The notes under the pieces: generated by a model
What the model was told of the DNA's origin: nothing
Databases searched by the model: none
Seen by the model: only the letters and a program-made list of their open reading frames with translations
Shown here: in pieces, positions 41,012 through 51,837 of the stretch
How positions within the stretch are numbered: position 1 is the stretch's first letter
Layout: each line of letters starts with the position of its first letter
Made by a program: the position numbers and the translations under genes
From: Thiodiazotropha sp040506195
Lineage (GTDB): Bacteria > Pseudomonadota > Gammaproteobacteria > Chromatiales > Chromatiaceae
Direction: 5' to 3'
Assembly: GCA_040506195.1 (NCBI GenBank)
Contig: JBEVXH010000003.1
Location: 248,001-312,000 of the forward strand
DNA length: 64,000 bases

Positions 41012-44000
41012 ATGAAAACTATCGCTTCAAGCATATTCCGACACGTACTGTCACTGGCACTGACAACCCTGTTTTGCTCAGTCACCGCAGTTAACGCCAC
41101 ACCACAGTTTCATCGCTCGGAGATCATCTTCGCTACAGGAGAGACAGCCATCGGTAACCATGCCCAACATGGCAACCAGATTGTTGTTATCGACAGTGGC
41201 GTGGCAGAGCAGCATAAACTGCTTCTCGGGATCGACCGCAGAATCGAAGTGATTCGACTTAGACCCGGACAAAATGGTTTATCACAGTTAGCCGATGCGT
41301 TGCAGGGTCGCTCTCGCATCACTGCCATCCACCTGATATCCCATGGCGAACCGGGAAGCCTATTGCTGGGTGGCGTCGCTATTGACAGAGACAGATTGGA
41401 TGATCATTCACGAGATCTGGCCATCATCGGAATGGCTCTCGAAGAGAGCGGGGATATTCTGCTATACGGCTGTAATGTCGCGAAAAACGAAAATGGTAAG
41501 ACATTCATTCGCCGACTTAGTGCAATGACCGGCGCAGATGTTGCGGCATCCGATGACGCTACCGGCTCCATCACAGCTGGCGGCAACTGGTTGCTGGAGA
41601 GCTCCTACGGTGAGATTGAAACGGATATCGTGGTGAACCCAATTCAAGGTGACGATTATGGCCACCTTTTGGCACTGCCCGTTATCGGCGGCACGGCCTC
41701 AGCCCAGGGGGTTAACGACAATGCAACCATCGCCCCCTTTTCCGGGGTGACCATTACCGACACTGACGGCCACAATGTCACCACTACGGTAACCCTGGAC
41801 AACAATATCAAGGGTATATTCACCGGTGCATCCCTGATCACATCAGGTTTTACCGGGACCGGCCCCTATACCCTTACCGCCACCACCCCGGCCAATGCCC
41901 AGACGGCAATCCGTCAATTGGTCTACGATCCAGCCGATAACCGGGTTGCACCCGGCTCAACCGAGACCACCACGTTCACCATCAACGTGGATGACGGCAC
42001 CCTGAATGGCACTGATAACACCACTACTGTTGTCACCACCTCGATCAACGACAACCCAGGTTTCAGCGGCACGCCGAGCATTACCGGTACTGCTTCGGTT
42101 GGCGGCACACTGAATGCCGCGAATACCGGAACCACCGACCCCGACACCGGCGACGGTATCACCCTCAGCTATCAATGGATGTCCAACGGCGCCAACATCA
42201 CAGGCGCAACCGCCAGCAGTTACATCCTCACCAGCGGCGAGGCCCATACCACCATTACACTCAATGTCACCGCCAACGACAACTTCGGCGGCACCACCGG
42301 AGCTTTTACCACCGCGGGTGTTGCAGTTTCGAACAGTGCGCCTGTGAATTCGGGACTGCCAGCCATCAGCGGCGGCGCCTCTGTGGGAGGAACGCTCAAC
42401 ACCACCAACGGTACCTGGACCGATGCCGACAACGATGGCCTCAGCTACGCCTATCAATGGCGTGCCGACGGCATCGATATCGCTGGCGCCACTGCCTCCG
42501 GCTACACCCTCACCAGTAGCGAGGCACACACCACAATCACCGTTGTGGTCACCGCTTCCGACGGCAACGGCGGCTCGACTCCCGCAACCTCGGCTGGCAC
42601 CGCCGTCGCCAATACGGCGCCGGTGAACACGCTGCTGCCCGCCATCAGCGGCACCGCAGCCGTCGGTAACACTTTGACCGCCTCCAACGGCACCTGGAGC
42701 GACGCCGACAACGATGGCCTCAGCTACGCCTATCAATGGCGTGCCGACGGCATCGATATCGCCGGCGCCACTGCCTCCGGCTACACCCTCACCAGTAGCG
42801 AGGCACACACCACAATCACCGTTGTGGTCACCGCTTCCGACGGCAACGGCGGCTNNNNNNNNNNNNNNNNNNNNNNNNNNNNNNNNNNNNNNNNNNNNNN
42901 NNNNNNNNNNNNNNNNNNNNNNNNNNNNNNNNNNNNNNNNNNNNNNNNNNNNNNCCGGTGAACACGCTGCTGCCCGCCATCAGCGGCACCGCAGCCGTCG
43001 GTAACACTTTGACCGCCTCCAACGGCACCTGGAGCGACGCCGACACCGACGGCCTCAGCTACGCCTACCAGTGGCGCGCCGACGGCATCGATATCGCCGG
43101 CGCCACTGCCTCCGGCTACACCCTCACCAGTAGCGAGGCACACACCACGATCACCGTTGCGGTCACCGCTTCCGACGGCAACGGCGGCTCGACTCCCGCA
43201 ACCTCGGCTGGCACCGCCGTCGCCAATACGGCGCCGGTGAACACGCTGGTGCCCGCCATCAGCGGCACCGCAGCCATCGGTAACACCCTGACCGCCACCA
43301 ACGGCACCTGGACCGACGCCGACAACGATGGTCTCAGCTACACCTATCAGTGGCGCGCCGACGGCATCGATATCGCAGGCGCCACCAATAGCAGTTTCAC
43401 GCTTACCGCCAGCCAGGCGGGTGCGCTACTGAGTATCGAAGTCACCGCCGATGACGGTTTCGGGGGCAGCGGCACAGCCAGCTCCACCGGTATCGCCGGA
43501 AACAGCCCGCCGGTCATCAGCGGTTCACCGCTCACCAGCGTTGTCGGTCACACGGCTTACAGTTTCACGCCCGTAGCCAGTGATTCAGACAACGAGCCAT
43601 ACAGTTTCAGTATCGTCAATATGCCCGCATGGGCTCAATTCGACATCGCTACAGGACAGCTTTACGGCACACCAACCAACAGTGACGTGGGTACCACCAA
43701 CGGCATCGTCATCACTGTCAGTGACGGCCTTAACAGCAATTCACTCAGCGCCTTCAATCTAACCGTTACGGAAAATCCCGACATTGACGGTGACGGCATA
43801 CCCAACGATTGGGAGCTTGCCAACGGCCTCGATCCCAACGATCCAAATGATGCAACGACCGATCTGGACGGTGACGGTATCAGCAACCTGGAGGAGTATC
43901 TCGCCACTGGCGACCCGCTCAGCGATGATAATCCGCCCGTACTGGAGCTGCCATCCGACGTCACCGTCAACGCAGTCGGTCTGTTCACGCCGGTCGATAT

Positions 44001-45516
44001 CGGTGAAGCCACCGCCTACGATGATCTGGACGGGACGCTCGCTCCCTCATCCGATGCCCTCCCTTACTACGCACCAGGAAGCCGCCATGTGACCTGGAGC
44101 GTCAGCGACACAGCCGGCAACACTGCCAGTGGCGTGCAAACCATCAATGTCATCCCGCTGGTCTCGTTCAGCATGGATCAGTCGACCTCCGAAGGGGCCG
44201 ACGTCAGCTTCCGCGTCATTCTCAATGGGGAAGCGGTTGCCTATCCGGTCAGCGTGCCATATGTGGTGGCAGGCAGTGCTTCAACCGACGGCAGCGATCA
44301 CGATCTTACCCAGGGTACGGCGATGATCAACGACGGCCTGGAGACTACCGTCAGTTTCAACACTGTGGACGACGGCCCGGGTGAAGGCACTGAGCAGATT
44401 GTCATTACCATGGATGAACCGACAAATGCGGTTGCAGGTCCCCAATCGTCACATACCGTATCGTTGATCGAGGGTAACATTGCGCCGCGCATCAGCCTGA
44501 GTGCCATGCAGAGCGGGCAACAGATCCGCACCGTGGAGATCGGAGAAGATCCGGTGACCGTCACCTCGGCCTTGATCGACCCGAACAGAGACGACAATCA
44601 CAGCTACGACTGGTCGGCGACCGACGCACGTCTCAGCGACATCGACATCGCAGCCGACACCTACACCTTCTCTTCGAATGAGCTTGTCCCAGGGCTATAT
44701 ACACTACATCTGTCGGTTGATGACGGTAGTGAAACAGGCGAGGCAAGCCTGGCTCTCGCTGTGATAGAGTCGCCACCGAGCCTCAGTGACTCTCTGGACA
44801 GTGATGGTGACGGTGTCGATGACGCCAATGAAGGTATCGCCGATGAGGATAATGACGGAGTGCCAAATTATCTCGATGCCATTCCAAACACCAACATCCT
44901 GCAGGAACAAAGCGCCCTGAGCACCAGCTATCTGATCGAAAGCGAACCCAGCGTTAGCCTGTCACTTGGCAGTGTTGCCCTGCAGACTCAGGATGGCAAG
45001 GCGAATATCGATACCAGTGACCTCGAAAACGCCGGCCTCCCAAGCGACGACGAATATGACTTTAGCAGCGGTCTGTTCGACTTTGACATCAAGGAGATAC
45101 CGATCGCCGGTCAGTCCGTGCAGATAGTGATCTCTCAATTCGCAGCCATCCCGGCCAATGCGGTGTACCGAAAGCTTATGCCTACTGGCTGGATTGATTT
45201 CGTCATCGATGAGAACAACACTGTGGCATCGGCCGCCGGTGATGCGGGTTTCTGTCCGCCACCCGGCGACAGTAACTACACCGCAGGCCTGACAGAGGGC
45301 CATTGGTGCGTTCAGCTAACCATTGAAGATGGTGGTCCCAACGATGCAGACGGCAGCGTCAACCATGCCATAGACGATCCAGGTGGTGTCGCCCAAAAAC
45401 TTTCCTCTGGACAGGGTGCGACGTCCAGCGGCGGCGGCGGGAACAACGACATTCTGTTTCTGTTGTCATTGATCACACTCCTTCTCCGGCGTAAAAATAT
45501 CAGGCATCTGGGTTGA
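41012..45516 (+). CDS. Large surface protein: DUF4347, Ig-like repeats, GlyGly-CTERM (assembly gap inside)
   Basis: One gene read in two pieces because 100 N (42855-42954) interrupt it. In order it encodes a signal peptide (1-29), a DUF4347 domain (about 50-200) with a conserved His111-Gly (HLISHGEPG) and Cys154 (LYGCNVA), cadherin-like strands, four to five Ig-like repeats of 93 residues, an EF-hand-like/TSP3 segment (DGDGIPNDWELANGLDPNDP), a HYR-like region, a Calx-beta-like domain (TSEGADVSFRV...), a second TSP3 segment (DSDGDGVDDANEG), and a C-terminal Gly-Gly-Gly-Gly, hydrophobic helix and RRK tail typical of GlyGly-CTERM proteins. It should be exported and sorted at the outer membrane by the rhombosortase route. 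The part after the gap starts in a different frame only because the N count is arbitrary. Adhesion or matrix function is likely. The His-Cys arrangement of DUF4347 resembles clan CD proteases (inference). Confidence 0.88.
42053..43508 (+). repeat. Tandem repeats of 279 bases (93 aa)
   Basis: Unit starts are at about 42053 (diverged), 42341, 42620, 42955 and 43234; spacing between intact neighbours is exactly 279 bases. The units encode AYQWRADGIDIAGATASGYT-type Ig-like domains. The copies at 42620 and 42955 are nearly identical, and this is where assembly failed. Confidence 0.9.
42855..42954. other. Assembly gap of 100 N
   Basis: The gap interrupts the third repeat unit after its base 235. 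The missing part of one unit is 44 bases, and both flanks then read in one frame. The true gap is therefore 44 bases plus a multiple of 279, not 100. Confidence 0.95.
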
Positions 45517-45890
45517 CAGGACTCAAGCTGGAGCGACTCCACACCCCCTGTTGACGGAGTCCATTTGACAGGGGGAGTCGATGCATTGCGCCTGTTTTGT
45601 CATCTGCATCGGTATCGGTAATTTGAGCTTGCTGTATCCGCCGCCCTCATTCGGGGGACTCGGCATGAAAATCGGATCCCACCAATAGCGGTACAATCAG
45701 ATTTCCACCTTAATACCATCTCCCGCCTGGCTCTCTGAAGAGATGCTGAGACTAACCTGTCCCTGCGACCACTCATATCGTGTTCGGCCGTAAATAACAG
45801 GGGTAGGATTTGACAGCCCACTGCAGAAGCGGGGAAACTATGCCGCTTTTATACCCGCACCGGGCGATTTTACAGAGAGGCAGAACCAAG
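45517..45890. other. Intergenic region before fabA
   Basis: About 370 bases. CCCCCTGT (45544-45551) and ACAGGGGG (45568-45575) form an 8-base inverted repeat 27 bases after the surface-protein stop, a possible terminator without T-run. The rest contains no credible gene. Confidence 0.55.
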
Positions 45891-46406
45891 ATGACCAGAC
45901 AAAACGCTTACAACCGCGATGAGCTGTTGAGTTGCGGCCATGGTGATATGTTTGGTCCGGGCAATGCTCAGCTGCCGACACCCAACATGTTGATGATGGA
46001 CCGTATCGTCAAAATCTCGGATGATGGCGGGGAATTCAACAAGGGCGAGATCCTGGCCGAACTCGATATCCAACCCGATCTGTGGTTCTTCGATTGCCAT
46101 TTTCCCGGAGATCCGGTGATGCCGGGCTGCCTCGGACTCGATGCCATGTGGCAGATGGTGGGTTTCTTTCTCGCCTGGATCGGTAATCCGGGACACGGGC
46201 GGGCGCTCGGCGTCGGTGAAGTGAAGTTCACCGGCCAGGTGTTGCCCACCGCCAAGCAGGTTACCTACCTCATCAACATCAAGCGGGTGATAGCCCGTAA
46301 GCTGGTTTTGGGTGTGGCCGATGGAGTGATGAAGGTCGATGGCCGCGAGATCTATTCGGCGAAGGACCTGCGTGTCGGTCTCTTCACCTCCACCGACAAT
46401 TTCTGA
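45891..46406 (+). CDS. fabA: 3-hydroxydecanoyl-ACP dehydratase/isomerase
   Basis: The enzyme dehydrates 3-hydroxyacyl-ACP and isomerises the C10 product, the entry to unsaturated fatty acids. Starting at 45891 (GAGAGG upstream) the protein has 171 residues, as in E. coli, and the catalytic residues fall at the canonical positions His70 (CHFPGDPVMPG) and Asp84. A longer frame to 45810 lacks support. The usual partner fabB is not next to it; a nucleoside transporter gene follows after 12 bases. Confidence 0.97.
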   Translation: MTRQNAYNRDELLSCGHGDMFGPGNAQLPTPNMLMMDRIVKISDDGGEFNKGEILAELDIQPDLWFFDCHFPGDPVMPGCLGLDAMWQMVGFFLAWIGNPGHGRALGVGEVKFTGQVLPTAKQVTYLINIKRVIARKLVLGVADGVMKVDGREIYSAKDLRVGLFTSTDNF

Positions 46407-46418
46407 TCCTTCCGGCCG

Positions 46419-47663
46419 ATGGCCATGCTGCAGGGATTGACCGGTCTGTTCCTTATCCCACTGCTAGCCTGGTTGATCAGCGAAAACAGGCGGGCTTTCG
46501 ACTGGCGTGTGCCGGTTGCCGGGCTTGTCCTACAACTGATTCTCGCACTGCTGTTGTTGAAACTGCCCCTGTTTCAGGCACTGTTTATCCGACTCAATCA
46601 GGTATTGCTGGCACTGCAGCAGGCGACAGAAGCGGGTACCGGCTTCGTGTTCGGTTATCTGGGTGGCGCCGAATCCCCTTTTCTGGCGAGCGATGGCGGT
46701 AGCAGCTTCGTTCTCGCCTTTCGCGCCCTCCCGCTGGTGTTGGTGATCAGCGCCCTCTCGGCCCTGCTCTTTTACTGGCGGATACTTCCGCTGGTGGTGA
46801 GATTCTTCTCATGGCTGCTGCAGAAGAGCCTGGGTATCAGCGGCGCTCTGGGCCTGGGCGCGGCAGCCAATGTGTTTGTCGGCATGGTGGAATCGCCCCT
46901 GTTGATCCGCCCCTACCTGAGCAAACTCACCCGCAGCGAACTCTTCAGCCTGATGACCCTCGGCATGGCAACCATCGCCGGCACCGTGCTGGTACTCTAC
47001 GCCAGCCTCCTCGAGGGCGTAATCGACAATCCCGTCGGGCATCTGCTGACCGCCTCGTTGATCTCCGCACCCGCAGCCGTCATGATCTCCCGGCTGATGG
47101 TGCCCGAAACCCGGCCCGGCACCGCAGGTGAACTGCTCGATATGCAGCCGGTCAGCAGCGGTATGGAGGCGGTCACCAATGGAACCATCGAAGGATTGAA
47201 ACTGCTGGCCAACATTGTCGCCTTGCTGATTGTCTTGGTCGCTCTGGTCAGCCTTCTCAACCAGATGCTTGACTTGCTGCCGGATGTCGCTGGGGAGTCA
47301 CTGAGCCTGCAACGCCTCCTGGGGTGGCTGATGGCCCCGCTGGCATGGCTCATGGGCATCCCCTGGTCGGAGGCGATCACCGCCGGCTCACTGCTGGGTA
47401 CCAAGACGGTCCTCAATGAACTCCTGGCCTATATTGAACTTATCCGCTTACCGGGGGATGCCCTGGATGAGCGCAGCCGCCTGATTCTTACTTACGCCCT
47501 TTGCGGATTCGCCAATTTCGGCAGCTTGGGTATCATGATAGGAGGACTGGGGTCGATGGTACCGGAACGTCGCAGCGAGATTGTCGCTTTGGGTATGAAA
47601 TCGATTGTCGCCGGCACACTGGCTACCCTGCTCACCGGTACGGTGGTCGGTCTGATATGGTGA
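46419..47663 (+). CDS. Concentrative nucleoside transporter (NupC/CNT family)
   Basis: A 414-aa inner-membrane protein with 8-10 helices. Family features are the Gly-rich GAAANVFVGMVESPLLIRPYL segment (nucleoside and Na+/H+ site, with the conserved Glu), the following KLTRSELFSLMTLGMATIAGTVL, and the C-terminal YALCGFANFGSLGIMIGGLG. It should import nucleosides with H+ or Na+. It starts 12 bases after fabA and is followed 76 bases later by an aldolase/dehydrogenase gene, so a three-gene transcript is possible. Confidence 0.93.
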   Translation: MAMLQGLTGLFLIPLLAWLISENRRAFDWRVPVAGLVLQLILALLLLKLPLFQALFIRLNQVLLALQQATEAGTGFVFGYLGGAESPFLASDGGSSFVLAFRALPLVLVISALSALLFYWRILPLVVRFFSWLLQKSLGISGALGLGAAANVFVGMVESPLLIRPYLSKLTRSELFSLMTLGMATIAGTVLVLYASLLEGVIDNPVGHLLTASLISAPAAVMISRLMVPETRPGTAGELLDMQPVSSGMEAVTNGTIEGLKLLANIVALLIVLVALVSLLNQMLDLLPDVAGESLSLQRLLGWLMAPLAWLMGIPWSEAITAGSLLGTKTVLNELLAYIELIRLPGDALDERSRLILTYALCGFANFGSLGIMIGGLGSMVPERRSEIVALGMKSIVAGTLATLLTGTVVGLIW

Positions 47664-47739
47664 ATGAAAGAAGTTCTGATTCTTCAGGGCTTGTGTACAA
47701 GCTTGCAACAACAGAGCGAAACAACCCGGAAATTATTTG

Positions 47740-49707
47740 ATGAAAAGCCTTTGGAACGACGTCGAAGCGGCAACCTGCGAGAGTGAACTGGATCTACGTG
47801 TCTACAGCTCCCGCCTGCTCGGCGCAGATCCATCGCTGGTGTTGCATGGGGGCGGCAACACATCGGTAAAAATCAGCGAACCAAACCTGTTCGGCGAGGA
47901 GCAGGAGATCCTCTACGTCAAGGGCAGTGGCTGGGATCTGGCAACAATCGAACCTGAAGGTTTCACCCCCGTACGCATGGACCATCTGCTGCGACTGGCC
48001 CAGCTCGAGTCACTCAGTGACAGCGAAATGATCAACCAGCTGAAAACCCAGCAAACCCTGGCCACCGCGCCAACGGCGTCGGTGGAGGCGATCCTGCACG
48101 CGGTTCTTCCCTTCAAATATGTGGATCATACCCATGCAGATGCCATCGTGACACTGACAAATACGCCGCAAGGAGAGCGGATCATTCGCGAACTCTATGG
48201 CGACCGGGTGGTGGTCATTCCCTATGTGATGCCGGGTTTTGATCTGGCGAAATCTGTGGCGACACTGTTTCCTTGCAATGCCCAACAGGACACTATCGGC
48301 ATGGTGTTGATGAACCATGGCCTGTTTACCTTTGGCGACACTGCACAACTGAGCTATGAACGCATGATTCAGCTGGTTGACGAAGCCGAGCGCCAGTTAC
48401 GGCAATCCGGGGCCTGGGAACTCCCTCAGCAATGCACGGAACATGAATTCAAGCCTCAGCTGCTGGCCGATCTGCGCAAGGAGATCTCGGATGTTGCAGG
48501 CTTTCCGATTATCCTGCAGAGTCATCGGGAGCATGCCGAGCTTGCATTCTGCCAACGCCAAGACCTTGCAAAGGTCTCCCAGCGTGGGCCGGCCACACCC
48601 GACCATGTCATCCGCACCAAACAACTGCCCATGCTGGGCCGGGATGTCATCGAATACGTCGCGGACTATCAACGCTACTTTGAACATCACGCCCCTTCCT
48701 CCAGGACCCCTGTAGAGATGCTGGACCCGGCCCCCAGAGTCATACTCGATCCGGAACTCGGCATGCTCTGTGTAGGCAAAAACAGCCGTGATGCAGGCAT
48801 CGTGGCCGATATCTACCAGCACACCATGGCAATCATCCAGCGGGCCGAGCTGATGGGCGGCTGGCAGGCCCTGCGGACTCAGGCCATCTTCGATGTGGAG
48901 TACTGGGAACTCGAGCAGGCAAAACTGCATAAAAACAGTCAGTCTCCCCCTTTCCAGGGGGAGGTGGCGTTAATCACCGGTGCCGCCTCGGGAATCGGCA
49001 GAGCCTGCGTCGATTCGATGCTGCACCGTGGCGCCGCAGTCGTCGGATTGGATAAATCACCGGATATCGTCGATCAACAAACTCAGGCGGATTTCCTTGG
49101 CCTGCACTGCGATATCAGCGACATCGACAACGTAAAAGCGGCGCTGGAACAGGCAATAATGCGTTTTGGGGGTATCGATATGCTGGTTCTGAACGCCGGT
49201 ATCTTCCCAGGCGGCTGCCCTGTATCGGAACTGGAGGATGAGCAGTGGCGTCAAGTCATGGGCATCAATCTGGATGCAAACCTGAGCCTGCTGCGGAGCT
49301 GCCATCCCTATCTGAAACGTGCACCCAACGGCGGCAGGATCGTCGTCATCGGATCGAAAAATGTACCCGCACCGGGCCAGGGAGCGGCCGCCTATTCCGC
49401 ATCCAAAGCCGCGCTGACACAGTTGGCCAGGGTGGTCGCACTGGAGTGGGCGAGTGATGCCATTCGCATCAACACACTCCATCCCGATGCCGTTTTCGAC
49501 ACCGGCATCTGGACAGAAGAGGTCCTGGCCGCCAGGGCAAATCACTATGGAATCAGCATCGCCGACTACAAAAAACGCAATCTGATGAAGTGTGAAATCA
49601 GCAGTAAGGATGTGGCGGAACTGGCATCGGAGCTTTGTGATCAGCGCTTCAGCAAGACCACTGGCGCACAGATACCGGTGGATGGCGGCAATGACCGGGT
49701 GATTTAG
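47740..49707 (+). CDS. Fused class II aldolase and short-chain dehydrogenase
   Basis: The N-terminal 400 residues are a class II aldolase/adducin-like domain (HGGGNTSVK, HTHADAIVTLTNTP with the zinc His pair, MNHGLFTFG with a third His). Residues about 400-655 are an SDR dehydrogenase with the NAD(P) motif TGAASGIG, NAGI, catalytic Ser in VVIGSKN, and YSASK (Tyr, Lys). Proteins of this layout, such as RhaD/RhaE-like enzymes, split a sugar 1-phosphate and oxidise the lactaldehyde formed, but the real substrate here is unknown. I start at ATG 47740. An alternative is TTG at 47737. Confidence 0.92.
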   Translation: MKSLWNDVEAATCESELDLRVYSSRLLGADPSLVLHGGGNTSVKISEPNLFGEEQEILYVKGSGWDLATIEPEGFTPVRMDHLLRLAQLESLSDSEMINQLKTQQTLATAPTASVEAILHAVLPFKYVDHTHADAIVTLTNTPQGERIIRELYGDRVVVIPYVMPGFDLAKSVATLFPCNAQQDTIGMVLMNHGLFTFGDTAQLSYERMIQLVDEAERQLRQSGAWELPQQCTEHEFKPQLLADLRKEISDVAGFPIILQSHREHAELAFCQRQDLAKVSQRGPATPDHVIRTKQLPMLGRDVIEYVADYQRYFEHHAPSSRTPVEMLDPAPRVILDPELGMLCVGKNSRDAGIVADIYQHTMAIIQRAELMGGWQALRTQAIFDVEYWELEQAKLHKNSQSPPFQGEVALITGAASGIGRACVDSMLHRGAAVVGLDKSPDIVDQQTQADFLGLHCDISDIDNVKAALEQAIMRFGGIDMLVLNAGIFPGGCPVSELEDEQWRQVMGINLDANLSLLRSCHPYLKRAPNGGRIVVIGSKNVPAPGQGAAAYSASKAALTQLARVVALEWASDAIRINTLHPDAVFDTGIWTEEVLAARANHYGISIADYKKRNLMKCEISSKDVAELASELCDQRFSKTTGAQIPVDGGNDRVI

Positions 49708-49780
49708 ACGCCTGCTGTCGCGCGCCGGCAGCGGGCATAGCGCCGCGACCGCCGGAGAGATAAAGAGGGTGTATCAGCAG

Positions 49781-50731
49781 TCAGCCGACAGCCAGCTGGG
49801 CAGGTTCCGATACCAGATTCACTCCATGCAACTGGCAGCTGCGAATCGATTCCCAAAGCAGGTTTACCGCCTGTGGGCGAGGAAAGCTTTTCCGCCAGGC
49901 CAGTCCAATACGCCGCTGAGGCGACTTCACCGCCAAATGCCTGGTGGTAAGCAGATCCCAGCGCAGATATTCGGTTCCAATCGCCGTATCGGGTAGTACT
50001 GTGATGCCGATTCCGCTGGCCACCATATAGCGAATCGTTTCCAATGAGCCCCCCTCCAGATTCTCCTGCTGGTTGGCATCACTGTTGCCTTTATTCACAC
50101 AGCCCGGACAGATCTGCTTAACCTGCTCGCGAAAACAGTGGCCTTCACCGAGCAGTAGAACATTCTCCTCCTGAAGCTGCTGTATGGTGATTGTTTCAAA
50201 CTCGGTCAGCGGATGCTTCATGGGTAACAGTACGGAAAAGGATTCATCATAGAGCGGGCGGGTAACAATCCCTGGTTCGTCATAGGGGAATGAGATAAGG
50301 ATCACATCCAAATCCCCCTGCTTCAACTGTTCTGTCAGTACGGCAGTGTAGTTTTCCCGGATCACCAGGGGCATATCACTTGCCAGCTGTTTAAGTTGCG
50401 GTACCAGATGAGGAAACAGATAGGGCCCTACCGTGTAGATGGCTCCGACCCGCAGAGGACCCACCAGCTGATCCACACTCTGGCTGGCGAGTTGGCGTAT
50501 CATGCCGGCCTCCTCCAACACCCGCTGAGCCTGGGTCACGATGCGTTCACCCGCCGCTGTCAGAGTCACCTCCCCCTGACCACGCTCAAAAAGCCCGACA
50601 CCCAGCTCCTCCTCCAGTTTTTTCACTGCCACACTGAGGGTCGGCTGGCTCACGTAACAGGCCTCTGCAGCATGTCCAAAGTGACGTTTCTGCGCCACCG
50701 CCACGATGTATCGGAGTTCGTTAAGTGTCAT
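49781..50731 (-). CDS. oxyR: Hydrogen-peroxide-inducible regulator OxyR
   Basis: A 316-aa LysR-type regulator: winged helix-turn-helix at 1-60 (FGHAAEACYVSQPTLSVAVKKLEEELG) and a periplasmic-binding-protein-like sensor domain. The redox pair Cys199 and Cys208 is at the E. coli positions (GHCFREQVKQIC). Oxidation to a disulfide by H2O2 should activate genes such as katG or ahpC. It is divergent from cpdA. It fits with the other oxidant-defence genes of the window. Confidence 0.96.
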   Translation of the reverse strand: MTLNELRYIVAVAQKRHFGHAAEACYVSQPTLSVAVKKLEEELGVGLFERGQGEVTLTAAGERIVTQAQRVLEEAGMIRQLASQSVDQLVGPLRVGAIYTVGPYLFPHLVPQLKQLASDMPLVIRENYTAVLTEQLKQGDLDVILISFPYDEPGIVTRPLYDESFSVLLPMKHPLTEFETITIQQLQEENVLLLGEGHCFREQVKQICPGCVNKGNSDANQQENLEGGSLETIRYMVASGIGITVLPDTAIGTEYLRWDLLTTRHLAVKSPQRRIGLAWRKSFPRPQAVNLLWESIRSCQLHGVNLVSEPAQLAVG

Positions 50732-50929
50732 AATCTATAGTGTAGCCGCTAAGATAGAAAAAACTAATTGGCTTAAAAAATGTTAACCCCTCAACAGAAA
50801 TCGAAGGAGAATATGGAATAATCCCTAAGCATAGGTCAAAGAAGTAAAAAAGTGGTTTTTGCTTTAGCAAATCCTGTTCTAATATTATGGCAATATGACT
50901 AGGGTCCTGATGGGGCGTGGAGAGATAAA

Positions 50930-51808
50930 TTGCTCGTCAGACTAAAAAACAGAAAAGCGAACCGTTCTATGGGCAGCAGTCCTGACAATCAGCCGCCAAA
51001 TTTCAAGCAGCTCCCCGCTGAGAGTCTCAACCTGCTGCAACTGACGGACAGTCACCTCTATGCCGACCCATCCCGCTGCCTTTTGGGGATCAATACCTTA
51101 GAAACATTTGACCATGTGCTTGCCCAGGCACTGCAGGAAACCGGCGATCCGGATTTCATTCTGGCCACTGGCGATCTGGTGCATGATGCCTCTGACTCAG
51201 GCTATAAACGGCTGCTGGGCAGATTACAGCTGACCGAAATCCCCACATACTGCCTGCCCGGGAACCACGATATACCGGGCAAGATGAAACAGATCCTGAA
51301 TCAGGACAATGTACACTGTATTCCGAGTGTGCAGGCGAAAGGCTGGTCCTTGATATTCCTCGATTCGACCATAGCCAATAGTGACGGCGGTCGAATCGAT
51401 GAGAATCAACTGGAGCTGCTGGAAGTGCTGTTGCGGGCACATGCCGACAAACACACCATGATCTGCCTGCATCATCATCCGGTACCTGTCGGCAGTCGCT
51501 GGATGGATACCATGGTGCTGGAGAACCCGGACGCATTCTTCAAATTGATCGAAGCCAATCCGCAGGTTCAGGCGGTCCTCTGCGGACATATCCATCAGGC
51601 ATTCGACACCGAGTATCGAGGTGTACGCCTGATGGGTTCACCCTCGACCTGCGTGCAGTTCATTCCCAGGGTCGACGATTTCGCCATCGACGCCATTCCG
51701 CCAGGTTACAGATGGTTGAGCCTGCAACCCGACGGTACTATCCGGACGGGCCTCAACTCACTGCCGAAAATCCCATCGGGACTCGATCTCGCTTCCATGG
51801 GGTATTGA
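50930..51808 (+). CDS. cpdA: 3',5'-cyclic-AMP phosphodiesterase (CpdA type)
   Basis: A metallophosphoesterase with all the class III motifs: DSHLYAD (DxH), GDLVHD (GD), GNHD, HHHPVPVG and GHIHQA (GHxH). The order and spacing match CpdA, which cleaves cAMP; other substrates are possible. A strong Shine-Dalgarno (GGAGAG, 50919-50924) sits before TTG 50930, so I use this start; the ATG at 50969 has no such site. It is divergent from oxyR and convergent with sfsA. Confidence 0.92.
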   Translation: MLVRLKNRKANRSMGSSPDNQPPNFKQLPAESLNLLQLTDSHLYADPSRCLLGINTLETFDHVLAQALQETGDPDFILATGDLVHDASDSGYKRLLGRLQLTEIPTYCLPGNHDIPGKMKQILNQDNVHCIPSVQAKGWSLIFLDSTIANSDGGRIDENQLELLEVLLRAHADKHTMICLHHHPVPVGSRWMDTMVLENPDAFFKLIEANPQVQAVLCGHIHQAFDTEYRGVRLMGSPSTCVQFIPRVDDFAIDAIPPGYRWLSLQPDGTIRTGLNSLPKIPSGLDLASMGY

Positions 51809-51837
51809 TCAGCAGATCCGGCGGAAGCATAAACAGT

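Noticed and set aside
42855..42958. Real frameshift or two separate genes at the surface protein
   Set aside because: The frame change is explained by the placeholder length of the N run; filling with the expected 44 bases restores one frame.
45600..45821. Minus-strand frame of 73 codons before fabA
   Set aside because: Arg/Cys-rich noncoding composition, no ribosome site.
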